Source: JAGBWK01 sp964462445 (GTDB lineage: Bacteria; Bacteroidota; Bacteroidia; Bacteroidales; Muribaculaceae). Taken from it: a DNA stretch of 62,448 bases. Under the pieces are notes generated by a model. It worked only from the letters and a program-made list of their open reading frames with translations. It searched no databases and was not told the origin of the DNA. The stretch spans positions 1 to 62,448 of the forward strand of contig CAYWXG010000008.1 in the NCBI GenBank assembly GCA_964462445.1, read 5' to 3'. The number at the start of each line of letters is the position of its first letter. The first letter of the stretch is position 1. Made by a program: the position numbers and the translations under genes. This document shows, in pieces, positions 40,806-51,000 of this stretch.

Positions 40806-43544
40806 TTAATTTTCTATTTCTACATAATGGATTGATACGGGAGTCCCGGTGGGGAAGCGATAATCGATGTCGAGCTTTGTCGACAATTCAGGCTTCGGTT
40901 GGAACGGAAGTTTTGTTGTTCGAAGATATAAAAGCAACTGTGCCATAATGTCGTTACGCCCATTTTCGTCGGTGATAGATTCAAAGGGGAATCCCATAGT
41001 TATTACAGCACTTTCATTTTCAATAGATGCTACGGCAGCGCTTTTCCCATTTTCGGAATATGTCATTATGGATTGCGCATTTCCGCGATTGGCGGGGGTT
41101 ATAGCATCGGGGGATTCTACAACATAGGTGTCTTCATTGGGCACAGATGCATATTTTGTAGTCGATGCATTATGTTTATTTGCCCAGAAAGGTTCAATCC
41201 CAACATTTCCAGATACGGCTGCAAAGGCGCTTTCATATTCGATGCCGAGGACACGGTGTGCAAAGTCGGCATCGGCTATCATTGCCGAGTCGGAAGAGAA
41301 TGGGTTGGCGAATAAATCAGTGGCGATGAATGTGCCACTGACAAGCAAAGAACCTTTTTTCGCGGTTAGTTTTTTTAGCTTGCTTTGTAATTTGGCGGGA
41401 AAAGCTTTAAATCGGGTTGAGGATTCAATATTTCCGGTCAATACCTCTTTTTGTTTTCCGATAATCAGGTCGACAATAGAGTTGTTGTAGTTGGTTTGCA
41501 GATATCCTTCAAGAGATGTTGAGATAAAGGGATATTTAGCGGCGGCAATCGCGGTACCATGCACTTGCGGATAATTAAAAGTGTTTCCGGCAATCAAAAC
41601 TCCGTCGTAGGTGCTATGACTTGCCCCGAACCCCGGGTCAATTTCATCGTCGACCCACGGGCTTTCGCGATCAAAATTGTATTGCGAACCGGCATAAGCA
41701 ATGTTGCGCATATAAGGCACCCCATGGTCGAGTTGGTCAACGAATCCAGCCTCGTCCGGAGTTTCAATCCAATCGGGCGCAGATAGGCGAGTGAATCCAT
41801 TGACGATAAGTACTTGCGGATTGTCGTTGTCGAAATGGCAAAGACTCAACACCTCGGATGGGAATGATATCCCACCTTCATTTGCTGCGATTATACGGAA
41901 ATTGTAGACAATGCCCGGTTGTGCGGTAAAATCATAAAATGTGGAAGTTTTATGCGCTACTTTACGAAATACATCAGAATTTCCTTCCGACATTTCTATG
42001 TAATATCTTGTAGGAGTAGCGGATTCTTCAAGGGAATCAACAGTGGCAGCCCAACTTAATCGATAATTAGCATTGCCACGGTCTTCAATTTTAAAAGCTC
42101 TAACCGGAAGGGGCTGAACGATATATTCCTTTTTTGTCCCGTAGAGATATCGCAACATTCCTTTGTAGATGGCGCGAGCGGCGTCAAAACGGAATTGTGG
42201 GTTTTGTCCGTGTCGCATATCTGCAAAGTTTTGGTGGGATAATAGTTCGACCAAAGCAGATGGAACTAACGGGATACGAGCTTCGGCATATTTTCGATTT
42301 CGAGTCTTGCGTTTCTCCCACAGCGGTTCGTGGAGGATGCGAATATCTTCAACAACGGAATTAACGATGCTTTCAGTGAGGTCGCGGTTGGTGGTGCGGC
42401 GCCGACCGTCGCCCAATCTATTCCCTCCATTGGTTGAGTAAATGCCATAGGTGCCGACGATGGTTGAGTCGGGAGTGGTGCCGGCATCGGTATGCAAAGC
42501 AAAAGCAAGGTCAATGGGAATTCCCAGCCCCTCTTCGCGAGGTACTTTTTTAGACCCTCCGGCGATATAATTCACCCATAGTGGTCGGGAATTAAAGTCG
42601 TCGGAATAATCATTTTCATAATCGGTTTTGGAATAGACTTCGACCGGAGCGCCGGCCCATTGTAGCCAATATCTCGCTCCTTCATGCCAACGAGGCAATC
42701 CGCTGACAATACTATCGTTGCCTCGGGCTATGTTGCCCATTCCCCCACCGATTCTCACAGCGTCGGCAGTGATTGTTTTCCCAATGTTTGTTCCCGATGC
42801 TATATTCGTTACGCTAACAATAGGCTTTTCTTGGACTCCTTTCTCAAGAGGGAAGCACCCTAATGAAATCCATGTGCCACCTCCCATTGTTTGGTTGACA
42901 GTGAACGTTTCAGTGCCACGCAACGAGTTGACCGTATATTTTACGGCACTTGAACTCGTTGGGAGTGTAGAGTAGGAAATGTAGATAGTATAGTCGCCGC
43001 GTCGAGGAATCTCAGCGTTCCATGTCGCGGTAGAAGCTTTGCTGCCGGTGGCAACGGTAGTGACACATCGCGTAGAGCCTTCACGGAAAGGATTTTGTCG
43101 GTCGTAGAGGATGCTGTCGGGCATCTTGAACCCTGATTTCGACGATTTACTCCATTTTTTCAGTCCGGAAGATTCGTTATATCCCGGAGTTGCCGGAGAA
43201 TCGGCATCTATGATTACTTCTACATTGTTGTAGTCACGTTCACGAGGTAACATCACGTAGGCACCGGCATTTTCAAGCATCGGTACCAATAGCTCAAGAA
43301 CATAGGATGCTGAATAGAAATCCTCGATAGTTTGCATCAAGTGGGCTCGTTGCCATAGCCAACGATTTTCTTCGATATTGAAATATTTGCCATGGCTTTG
43401 CCAGAGGGCAATGTTTCTTCCGTTTAAACCTTTTGATATATTGTGGAAGTTGTCGCGTACAACAGGTTGTTGCCCGGTTGTCGTCAGTGTCGAAAGAATA
43501 AAAATCGACACCACAATCCCTATATTTGCTATAATTCGTTTCAT
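40806..43544 (-). CDS. secreted N-acetylmuramoyl-L-alanine amidase with inserted golvesin-like domain
   Basis: A 912-aa exported protein (signal peptide MKRIIANIGIVVSIFILSTL). The amidase_3 fold appears split: H51 (LWQSHGKYF) and the MLPRERD segment come first, a golvesin C-terminal-like beta domain follows at about 140-265, then H351-T-D (FALHTDAG) and catalytic-type E433 (LVELLSHQNF). A fibronectin III-like unit follows at about 475-570, and the last 330 residues are an unrecognised domain, perhaps GATase-like (VLIVNGFTRLSAPDW). Database relatives are often labelled xanthan lyase, which I think is a misnomer. First gene of the salvage series. Confidence 0.82.
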   Translation of the reverse strand: MKRIIANIGIVVSIFILSTLTTTGQQPVVRDNFHNISKGLNGRNIALWQSHGKYFNIEENRWLWQRAHLMQTIEDFYSASYVLELLVPMLENAGAYVMLPRERDYNNVEVIIDADSPATPGYNESSGLKKWSKSSKSGFKMPDSILYDRQNPFREGSTRCVTTVATGSKASTATWNAEIPRRGDYTIYISYSTLPTSSSAVKYTVNSLRGTETFTVNQTMGGGTWISLGCFPLEKGVQEKPIVSVTNIASGTNIGKTITADAVRIGGGMGNIARGNDSIVSGLPRWHEGARYWLQWAGAPVEVYSKTDYENDYSDDFNSRPLWVNYIAGGSKKVPREEGLGIPIDLAFALHTDAGTTPDSTIVGTYGIYSTNGGNRLGDGRRRTTNRDLTESIVNSVVEDIRILHEPLWEKRKTRNRKYAEARIPLVPSALVELLSHQNFADMRHGQNPQFRFDAARAIYKGMLRYLYGTKKEYIVQPLPVRAFKIEDRGNANYRLSWAATVDSLEESATPTRYYIEMSEGNSDVFRKVAHKTSTFYDFTAQPGIVYNFRIIAANEGGISFPSEVLSLCHFDNDNPQVLIVNGFTRLSAPDWIETPDEAGFVDQLDHGVPYMRNIAYAGSQYNFDRESPWVDDEIDPGFGASHSTYDGVLIAGNTFNYPQVHGTAIAAAKYPFISTSLEGYLQTNYNNSIVDLIIGKQKEVLTGNIESSTRFKAFPAKLQSKLKKLTAKKGSLLVSGTFIATDLFANPFSSDSAMIADADFAHRVLGIEYESAFAAVSGNVGIEPFWANKHNASTTKYASVPNEDTYVVESPDAITPANRGNAQSIMTYSENGKSAAVASIENESAVITMGFPFESITDENGRNDIMAQLLLYLRTTKLPFQPKPELSTKLDIDYRFPTGTPVSIHYVEIEN

Positions 43545-43549
43545 TATTA

Positions 43550-43557
43550 CAAATATA
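43550..43557 (-). promoter_or_regulatory. -7 promoter box next to the amidase start
   Basis: Minus-strand TATATTTG lies only 5 bp before ATG 43544. Either the message is leaderless or translation starts further in. Confidence 0.4.
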
Positions 43558-43564
43558 ACAACAA

Positions 43565-43771
43565 CGAGCGAAAAATATGAAGTTTACTTCGATATTTTTC
43601 ACAGCGAGTGCCCATTATATTGGAGGTTTACCTCAAATATCTCCTTTGGCGAGCGAAAAATATGAAGTTTACTTCGATATTTTTCACAGCGAGTGCCCAT
43701 TATATTGGAGGTTTACCTCAAATATCTCCTTTGGCGAGCGAAAAATATGAAGTTTACTTCGATATTTTTCA
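43565..43771. repeat. 85-bp tandem repeat, 2.4 copies
   Basis: The unit starts at 43565, 43650 and 43735; the third is cut after about 37 bp. Copies look identical. Each full unit contains two related palindromes, GAAGTTTACTTC and GAGGTTTACCTC, both built round TTTA and flanked by A/T-rich arms. Open frames across it are repeat translation. The first 26-27 bp recur in inverted orientation at 52496-52522. Confidence 0.9.
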
Positions 43772-43875
43772 ATTCACATATTCGATTATTTGATGCACCA
43801 CAGCCGTCGCAGCCTCAGTTTGTCGACAATTCAATATGTTTATGTTATCTTGACGTAATATCATTTCTGAGGAAG

Positions 43876-44985
43876 TTAATCTTTTAGATAAATATTCTTG
43901 AATTTTGGGCGTAGCACAATGGTTACCGGTGCTATAATAGTATTGAAATATTGTTCCAAAATTTTCCTATTAGTAGCGTATAGTGTCATAGTTATCCCAT
44001 ATCGATATCTAATCCGTAGCCAATATGTGGTTTTGCCTGATTGTTCAAATTTGCCCCAAAGAAGCATATATCTATCCTTTACTAAGAAATTAAGGATTCT
44101 CCTATTGCGCTGATTATTCTCCCCTTCAAAGAGTTTTAATCCATCACTACCTTTGGAATACTGTATGGACAGACGGCAAGAATCAGGCAAATATATTAAA
44201 GAGGAAAGGGTGTCAGGGGCGTTAACTACCTTTGCCCCTATAGGTAGTTGTAAATTTACGGAATAATTATTTATTGGAATCTTATCCCAATAATAGCCTT
44301 TCTTATTTAATTTGGCGTTAAATATCGGTTCCCAATATTTCATTCTTTGTTTTTGTTTAAACTCTCCATTCTTAACTGCTTGATAATACGCGCGTTTCAT
44401 ATCCACCCAATTCATATTTCCATAGACCGAATGTAAACCGCCCCATCTTTCAATGTATTTTGGGTCATTTAGATTTTTTTCATTTTTTGTTATATTTGAG
44501 ATGCTGTCAGATTCATTCATTTCCCACCATATTCTCACTGCATTGAACGATATTTGTCGCGGTTGGGATTTATATACAAAAGATAATACTGAGTCTAAAT
44601 TCGGGTAGTAGTCGTTAATATCGAAATACATTTTTTCGGGTGGATTAGGTAATGGTAATGGAGGTAGTCTGTAAAAATAATCAAATAATGTTTCCCATTC
44701 CCCTTCCGTGAAATATTGATAATCAGGATAACGATCATACGGAGAATCTAAAAAAAAAGACTTTAATGTACCTTCCAAATCATATATGACATCAAAACAG
44801 CAAACTTTATTTCGATTTTCTTGTATAATTTGTCTTAATTTATTTTTATCGAAACATTCTTTGACATGTTCAAAAAAATTGTAATTATTAAGATCATCAC
44901 CTAACATTGTTGTTTCATAGGCGAACAATCTCTCAGACAGAAATATCGACAGATATAAAAATAAAAACAATGCAAACTTTTTCAT
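43876..44985 (-). CDS. secreted AT-rich companion of the RHS protein
   Basis: A 369-aa protein with a clear signal peptide (MKKFALFLFLYLSIFLSERLFA). No domain is recognised; the sequence is rich in Tyr, Asn and Lys, with FFEHVKECFDKNKLRQIIQ near the start and several Trp-containing segments in the middle. It starts 25 bp after the RHS stop, where an immunity protein to the RHS tip would be expected, but the signal peptide means it would act outside the cytoplasm. Strongly AT-rich like the RHS C-terminus, so both probably arrived together. Confidence 0.7.
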   Translation of the reverse strand: MKKFALFLFLYLSIFLSERLFAYETTMLGDDLNNYNFFEHVKECFDKNKLRQIIQENRNKVCCFDVIYDLEGTLKSFFLDSPYDRYPDYQYFTEGEWETLFDYFYRLPPLPLPNPPEKMYFDINDYYPNLDSVLSFVYKSQPRQISFNAVRIWWEMNESDSISNITKNEKNLNDPKYIERWGGLHSVYGNMNWVDMKRAYYQAVKNGEFKQKQRMKYWEPIFNAKLNKKGYYWDKIPINNYSVNLQLPIGAKVVNAPDTLSSLIYLPDSCRLSIQYSKGSDGLKLFEGENNQRNRRILNFLVKDRYMLLWGKFEQSGKTTYWLRIRYRYGITMTLYATNRKILEQYFNTIIAPVTIVLRPKFKNIYLKD

Positions 44986-45010
44986 GACGATTCTGTATTA
45001 ATAATATTTG

Positions 45011-48000
45011 TTACTCCTTGATTGAATTATATAATTTTAATAAAGATATTGGTGGTGAATTTCTATCAGTCCTGATTTTATAATTCTCATTCCCTATATT
45101 GTTGGCCCTATTATACTCTGCAAATACATTGGAATTATAAAAATAAAGATATTTAAATGTAGGATTATTTAAATTTTCTCTTATATTCGAAATGGAATTG
45201 TCCAGATTATAAACACCTACATAATTCAGATTCGGCTCAAAATAAAAAGCAGAAGATGCTCCTCCACCATTATTAAATATAGCCATTAATGCAAATAATT
45301 TTGCTTCATATTCCATATTATGGCTGCCAACATATTCTGTTATATTATCTTGTTGGTAACAATGAAACATGTCCTCAGCGATGTTAAATTTTGTTGGTCC
45401 ATTAGATTCTACAATATTGAATGTCCAACTGCCGTCATTAGTTTTATCGCTTATGTAAACCGGCACATCTTCCCATCCTTCGCCCATTTGGCTTGATAAA
45501 CTTTCGTCTGGAGAATCCAAATACTGGACTTTGAATACGATGTCGGAATCATCAATTAATTGATAAAGTTTATATAATTCCTTACTTTTCTCTCTCCATG
45601 AATCTATCATTGCTTCAAATTTAGCTCTATCTTCGGGGCATAAACCGTCTATTACAAATTTCATTCCACTGGGGTCGGTGGCGTTGATGGGGTTGCCGGC
45701 GCAATAGAGGTAGGAGGAAAGGTGGGGGTATTTACCATTCAGCGGGTCGGGGTGAATGAAGCGACCTGTCGTCGGGTCATACTGACGCGCTGCAAAGTCG
45801 TAGTAGTTCAATCCCTCTTGCATCAACCACTCTTTCCCTCCGTAGCGATACGGATTCGCCGATACCTCCGCATTTATCGATGCAATATTGTTTATCCCTG
45901 CCATTGCATTGACATATTCCACTGCCGCCGATTCCCCGAACATTGCGCCATAGGGGTAGTAATGGTTGTCCTGAACGGTCTGACCGGTCGAGGCGTTCCA
46001 CACCTGTCGAATATTCCCCTGTTGGTCGGCAATATAGAAGTAAACACTATCCCCTTGTATATATCCCCCGGGGATATTGATGCGAGAGAGTGCGCCATTC
46101 TTGAATTCCCATACTCCGCTGTAGTCGGTAACGGCAATTTCGGTGTCGTCACTGCCAATATGTTTCCTCTGTCGCAATGTCCCTTCGGCATCATACATAT
46201 TCTCTATCTCCGCTCCATCTTCCATCTCTATCCGCATCGGCTGATTGAGCGAGTTGTATACAGCCCCCACTATCTTGCGATTGCGGTCGACTGTCACATT
46301 CCCGTTGTAGTCATATTCATATTCCGTGTCATAGTCGGCAGCGTCATCAAAATCGGTGGCTCCGGTATAGTAAATTCTCGACGATGCATCTGTCACACTC
46401 TTCAATCGATTGCCGGTATAGCTCAATGTCAGATTATCGGTATTGCCGTATGACACTATCTTATTGTTGGCTCCCGGTGTCAGCCCGGTCATCCCCTTGC
46501 GCGATATCGTCTTCACATTACCCTGCAGGTCGTAACTGTAGCTCGTATCGTAGTCGGGCGAGCCCATATATGATATGTCGCTGCGTGAAGCGCGATTGGC
46601 TTCGTAGTATTCTGCCGATATAAGACGATTGAGTTTGTCGTATCTGTAATTATAGATGCGATTTACACCATCTCCGCCACGCCACGATATCGATGATACA
46701 TTACCCGAATAGGAGGGGTACATACCCGATGCAAATCCCAAGGTCATTTCAAATTTGCCGTTTGATGTGGATATGGATTTGACTCTGCCATTGACAAGAT
46801 AGCCGTAATTCAATGCGTTGGTATTATCACTCCTGACATCCGACATTGTGGTCGTTGCAACGCGCCCCTTGTCGTCGTAGGTTGTCGCTGTTCGTGCAAT
46901 CTCTTCGCCGTCGACCGTTGTTGTCACCGATATTTTGCGGTCAAGATTATCATAGAGATATTGATGCAACACCGTCGTCACCACCCCGGCTGTGTCTGTC
47001 CGTTCGATTCGTTCTACCAATGGCAAATCTGCACCCGAATAGCTTGTGCGTTCCACAATGGTAACTCCGTTATAATCCACTCCCACACTTTCTGCTACTC
47101 TCTCCCGATTGTCGTAGCCATAGACCGATGCTGTGTACAGGCTGTTGCTTGTGGTCGGAGTTATAGAGCCGTCATAATCCGCCGGGGTTGTCACTCGCGT
47201 CAATGTCGCCGTGAGCAATCCTTTGTTGTTGCCACGCTTTATCGTTAATGGTGATGTTGACAGCCGTTCATTGAGTTGGCTGAACACCTCCTCGGTCAAT
47301 ACACTGTAATCATCATAATAATAAGCCTTGTTTACCACAGAGTTAAACAAGCCTATACTAACACCGTAGCCTGCATGACGCCCGGCAAGTGTCTCTCTGC
47401 GTAGCGCGTAAGGAAGCATGTTCTTCACCTGCGCTGTAAGCTGAGGTGTTGCAAGTGTTTCACCTTCTAATGCAATACGCCCGTAAATGTCGTTGATGGC
47501 AAACCCCATCACTCCTCGCGCTCGTTGCTCGCCATCTTGAGTAAATATCACTCGCCCGGCTTTGTCGTGATGATAGTATATCGGTTCCGTTCCTCCCATA
47601 CGTTGTTCCACCAACAACTGTCGTTCATCGTATCGGTAATAGTCAGCATAACTGAGCAATGCATCATTGGTGGAGATGTCGTATGACACACCGACTGCCG
47701 ATAAGGACTCTGTTGCCAAGGGTGGGAGTACCAACACGAGATTGCCGGCATCATCATATACGCTATATGTGTCGGCATTCCCTTCGTCGCTGACTGCTCG
47801 CGTCAATATCGTTTTTCCTGAGAAATCTGTAAACTGCATCACTTTGCGCCCGTCTCCGTCAGTACTTACGCGTATCTCCAATGTCCCGGCTGTGTAGTTG
47901 CCGTCGAGATGCAATGTATTGCCACTGATTCGGTAACGGCGACAGCTGTTAATATCCCCGGTTTCAGTATTGAAGCGATAGTTAAACTGCATGGGGTGTG

Positions 48001-51000
48001 AAGCAAACTCCGAGCCGCCAAGCGTTATGCTGCGCTCCCGGGTATCGGCACCTCGATTATATGCTGTCTTGACAAATGGCTGGCTGTCGCCGGAATAGGC
48101 CGTTGAGGCTGTTTGTGCCAATGTTTCGATATTTTCGTCAACTCCTTCTGCCGATATCGGAAAATACTCTTTCAATTTACGCCCGAATATATCATATTCG
48201 ATAATATTTACTATCGATGTTCCCGACATTCCGCCACCTATCCCACTCAGCAACTGATTGCCGAACGCATCGTAACGTGACACTTGGGAAACGGCTCCGC
48301 CATTTACCCCGGGGTGAGATACAACGATTTTGTTTACTTGATTATCGCCGTATTGGCTATAACTGTAGGTGGCGACATTCTCTCCCGCGATTGATTGGGA
48401 TGTGAGTCTGCCTGAAGTATATGCATAGTCTGACGCAGTGCCGGAGGGTGTGGTGATTTTGGAATAGCCTACCAACGGCCGGTATTCATACTGCGTTGCG
48501 AGGTTCCCATCTATTGATGATTGTTGCATATATGTTCCGTTGCCACCCCACACATATTTGCGTTTGAGTCCGCTGAAATCTATCATTTCAAGGGGGTTGC
48601 CGTAAATATCGTATTGTGGCATACTGATTGAATCGGTCGGCATATTGCCGTCAACGGCACATACTACCGACGATAGGTGTACATTCTCTTTTACAGTGCC
48701 GAAATCTTTGTAGTGGTATCGTTTTTCCATCATGAATTCTCCATGACGGAATTTCTCGCTCACCGGCATTGAAATTCGTCCGCGTAATGCCTCGGTCGAT
48801 AGTGTTTCATCAAGTGAGTTTGCTGAATAGGTATATTCTGTTGAATAGCTGTCACCTCCACAGGTTTTGGTTATCTTGCTGACGAGATGATAGCAATTAG
48901 CCAATGGCGGTATTATTTCTCCACCACCTATAAGTGTGCTGTCAAGTTCTATTATATCTCCTCTCCCTATTCTGGACATAGGGGTACGCTCAAGATATTC
49001 GTATGCAGTTATGACTGTGCGCGAGTTGCCGTTGACATCATACTCCGTGACCTTGACACTGTCGCACCATGATTTGCAAGAAGCTATTTTAACCGGGAAA
49101 TAATTGAAATCTTCGATAGAACGGAAGTCATCAGCGGTATCTGATGAACTGTTGTCTTTGACAGTACGCACAATCGGGTCGCAGTAATAACCTACCGTTC
49201 GTTCTTCTTCATTGTTTTTGAAATAGCTGTATTCTGTGGTTCGGAACTTACGCACCGGAGTCCCGGATGCATCGGTAACCCATTCTGTTTTTGACTGCAA
49301 TTGTGCTTTCTCTACAAATTTCTCTTTGAAATAGCCTCCTACTTTATGGGGTGACAATAATATAGTGTAGGCTTGAGAAAATTGGGGGTGAGCCATTACT
49401 GTGAGATGCGTACCACAAATACGTTCGTCATTTTCTTGTTCGGGGGGAATTCCTCCGGGTTTCCCTGCGGTTACAAAGGGGGACTCTACATCGGTTAGGT
49501 CAAATTGGTAATCTGTGATTATGGGGGCTTCAAGTCCTGTGCCGGTAATCGTTTCGCGCACGTTGGAATAATATACCGCGGCATTTTCCATTGTCGCGCC
49601 CGGCATGCGACTTGAGGCAAGCATCACGGCTCCCGTGGTATAGCACATGCTCAAAAACGGCATAACCACACTGCGATTGCCCGATAGCCCGATAAATGCG
49701 CCGTAGCTTATCTTACTGAAATCGATTGTTGATTTCCCCCCGGAATATGTGTATTCTTTTACGCGAACACTACCTGTGTTTGCATCTGTCACTCGTTCTC
49801 GTTTTATTCGGAGTCCGGGCGCAAGTGCGTATTCTGTGCCATCTATAACAAAATGCTGGTCTGTTTCGTTGGATTCATATTCAAATTCTGTCCTTGCTCC
49901 GGAATGTGTGGCGACCGATTTCAATGTTTTGGATTGAAGCGCATCAAAATAGGGTAATCGTTCATCGGAAATCACTACGCGTGCTCTCTCGGTCGATGAG
50001 ATTGAATCTCCATTATTCCCCGGGGATATGATGGGTCCATCTTCAGGAACGACCGGCTCGAAAACATCGGTGGTATCTTCGGGTATCTTGGCGGTCAATA
50101 TACTTTCGCAATTATACGTCTTTCCTGCTTGATAGTTGTTATATCCGAATATATCGCGGTTGCCCATGTATAGCCCGGGGGTATTGTATTCAAATTCGGC
50201 ACTGTCTATCGTCGTGCCTCCGGAGGTAATGGTGACATCGGACAACAGTGCGATTTCTTCTTTAACGAGGCTGCGGTATGTGGTATAAGCAAATGATACT
50301 CGCCTTACTTCGGTGCCGATAGGGGTATTAACTGTAAATCCTTTTACCGGTTCTTCATCTGCGTCGATGAAGTTTATCGTTCCGGCTCGACTTGTAATCC
50401 GATGCAGTGCGTGGCGATTTTCGTATGTATACAGGTGCTGTGTGGTCCCTCGCAGCCCGCTCCCATATGAAATATGAATGTATTCGGAATCAAGATTGTT
50501 TGACGACAAGCTGCTGACCTTAGATGATGTATACCTTACTCGCGTTGGCAAATCAACATATTCTAACATTATGGAGTCGGTACGCGACGGATTTATTATT
50601 CGACTCAAGCGCCATGAGCATATTGCATTATTGTAGTTCGGACTGCCGGGCTTGCTGTCGAGTTCAATTGGTACATAGCTATAGCTGACATTCTCGGTTA
50701 TGTCATACACATACTCCGTTCCGTCGGGTACTGTTATGCGGAATGTATTATCATCGCTACGTACTATCTTTACATCTGTATCGGGTAATTGTATTATTTC
50801 ACCCTCGACTATGATAAATGTTCCTGTATAGTCCCCTGCTTGATAATTATAACGGTCGTAATCGCCATCGATGCTGTAATAATCAAGACCGGTCAGGTAT
50901 TCCAACGTCGGTGTTCCCGTACATATCTGCGTCCCCGACATTTCATCGGGGCGTCCTACAATCCGACGTGATACGATTCCTCCGCTTTGTAAGTCCCAAC

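Noticed and set aside
40806..43544. Xanthan lyase
   Set aside because: The residues seen fit an amidase_3 with a golvesin-like insertion; no polysaccharide-lyase features are visible.
43565..43771. Possible CRISPR array
   Set aside because: The repeats are directly adjacent 85-bp units without unique spacers, and no cas genes are present.
43608..43887. 61- and 64-codon frames sharing long identical peptides
   Set aside because: They are translations of the 85-bp tandem repeat.
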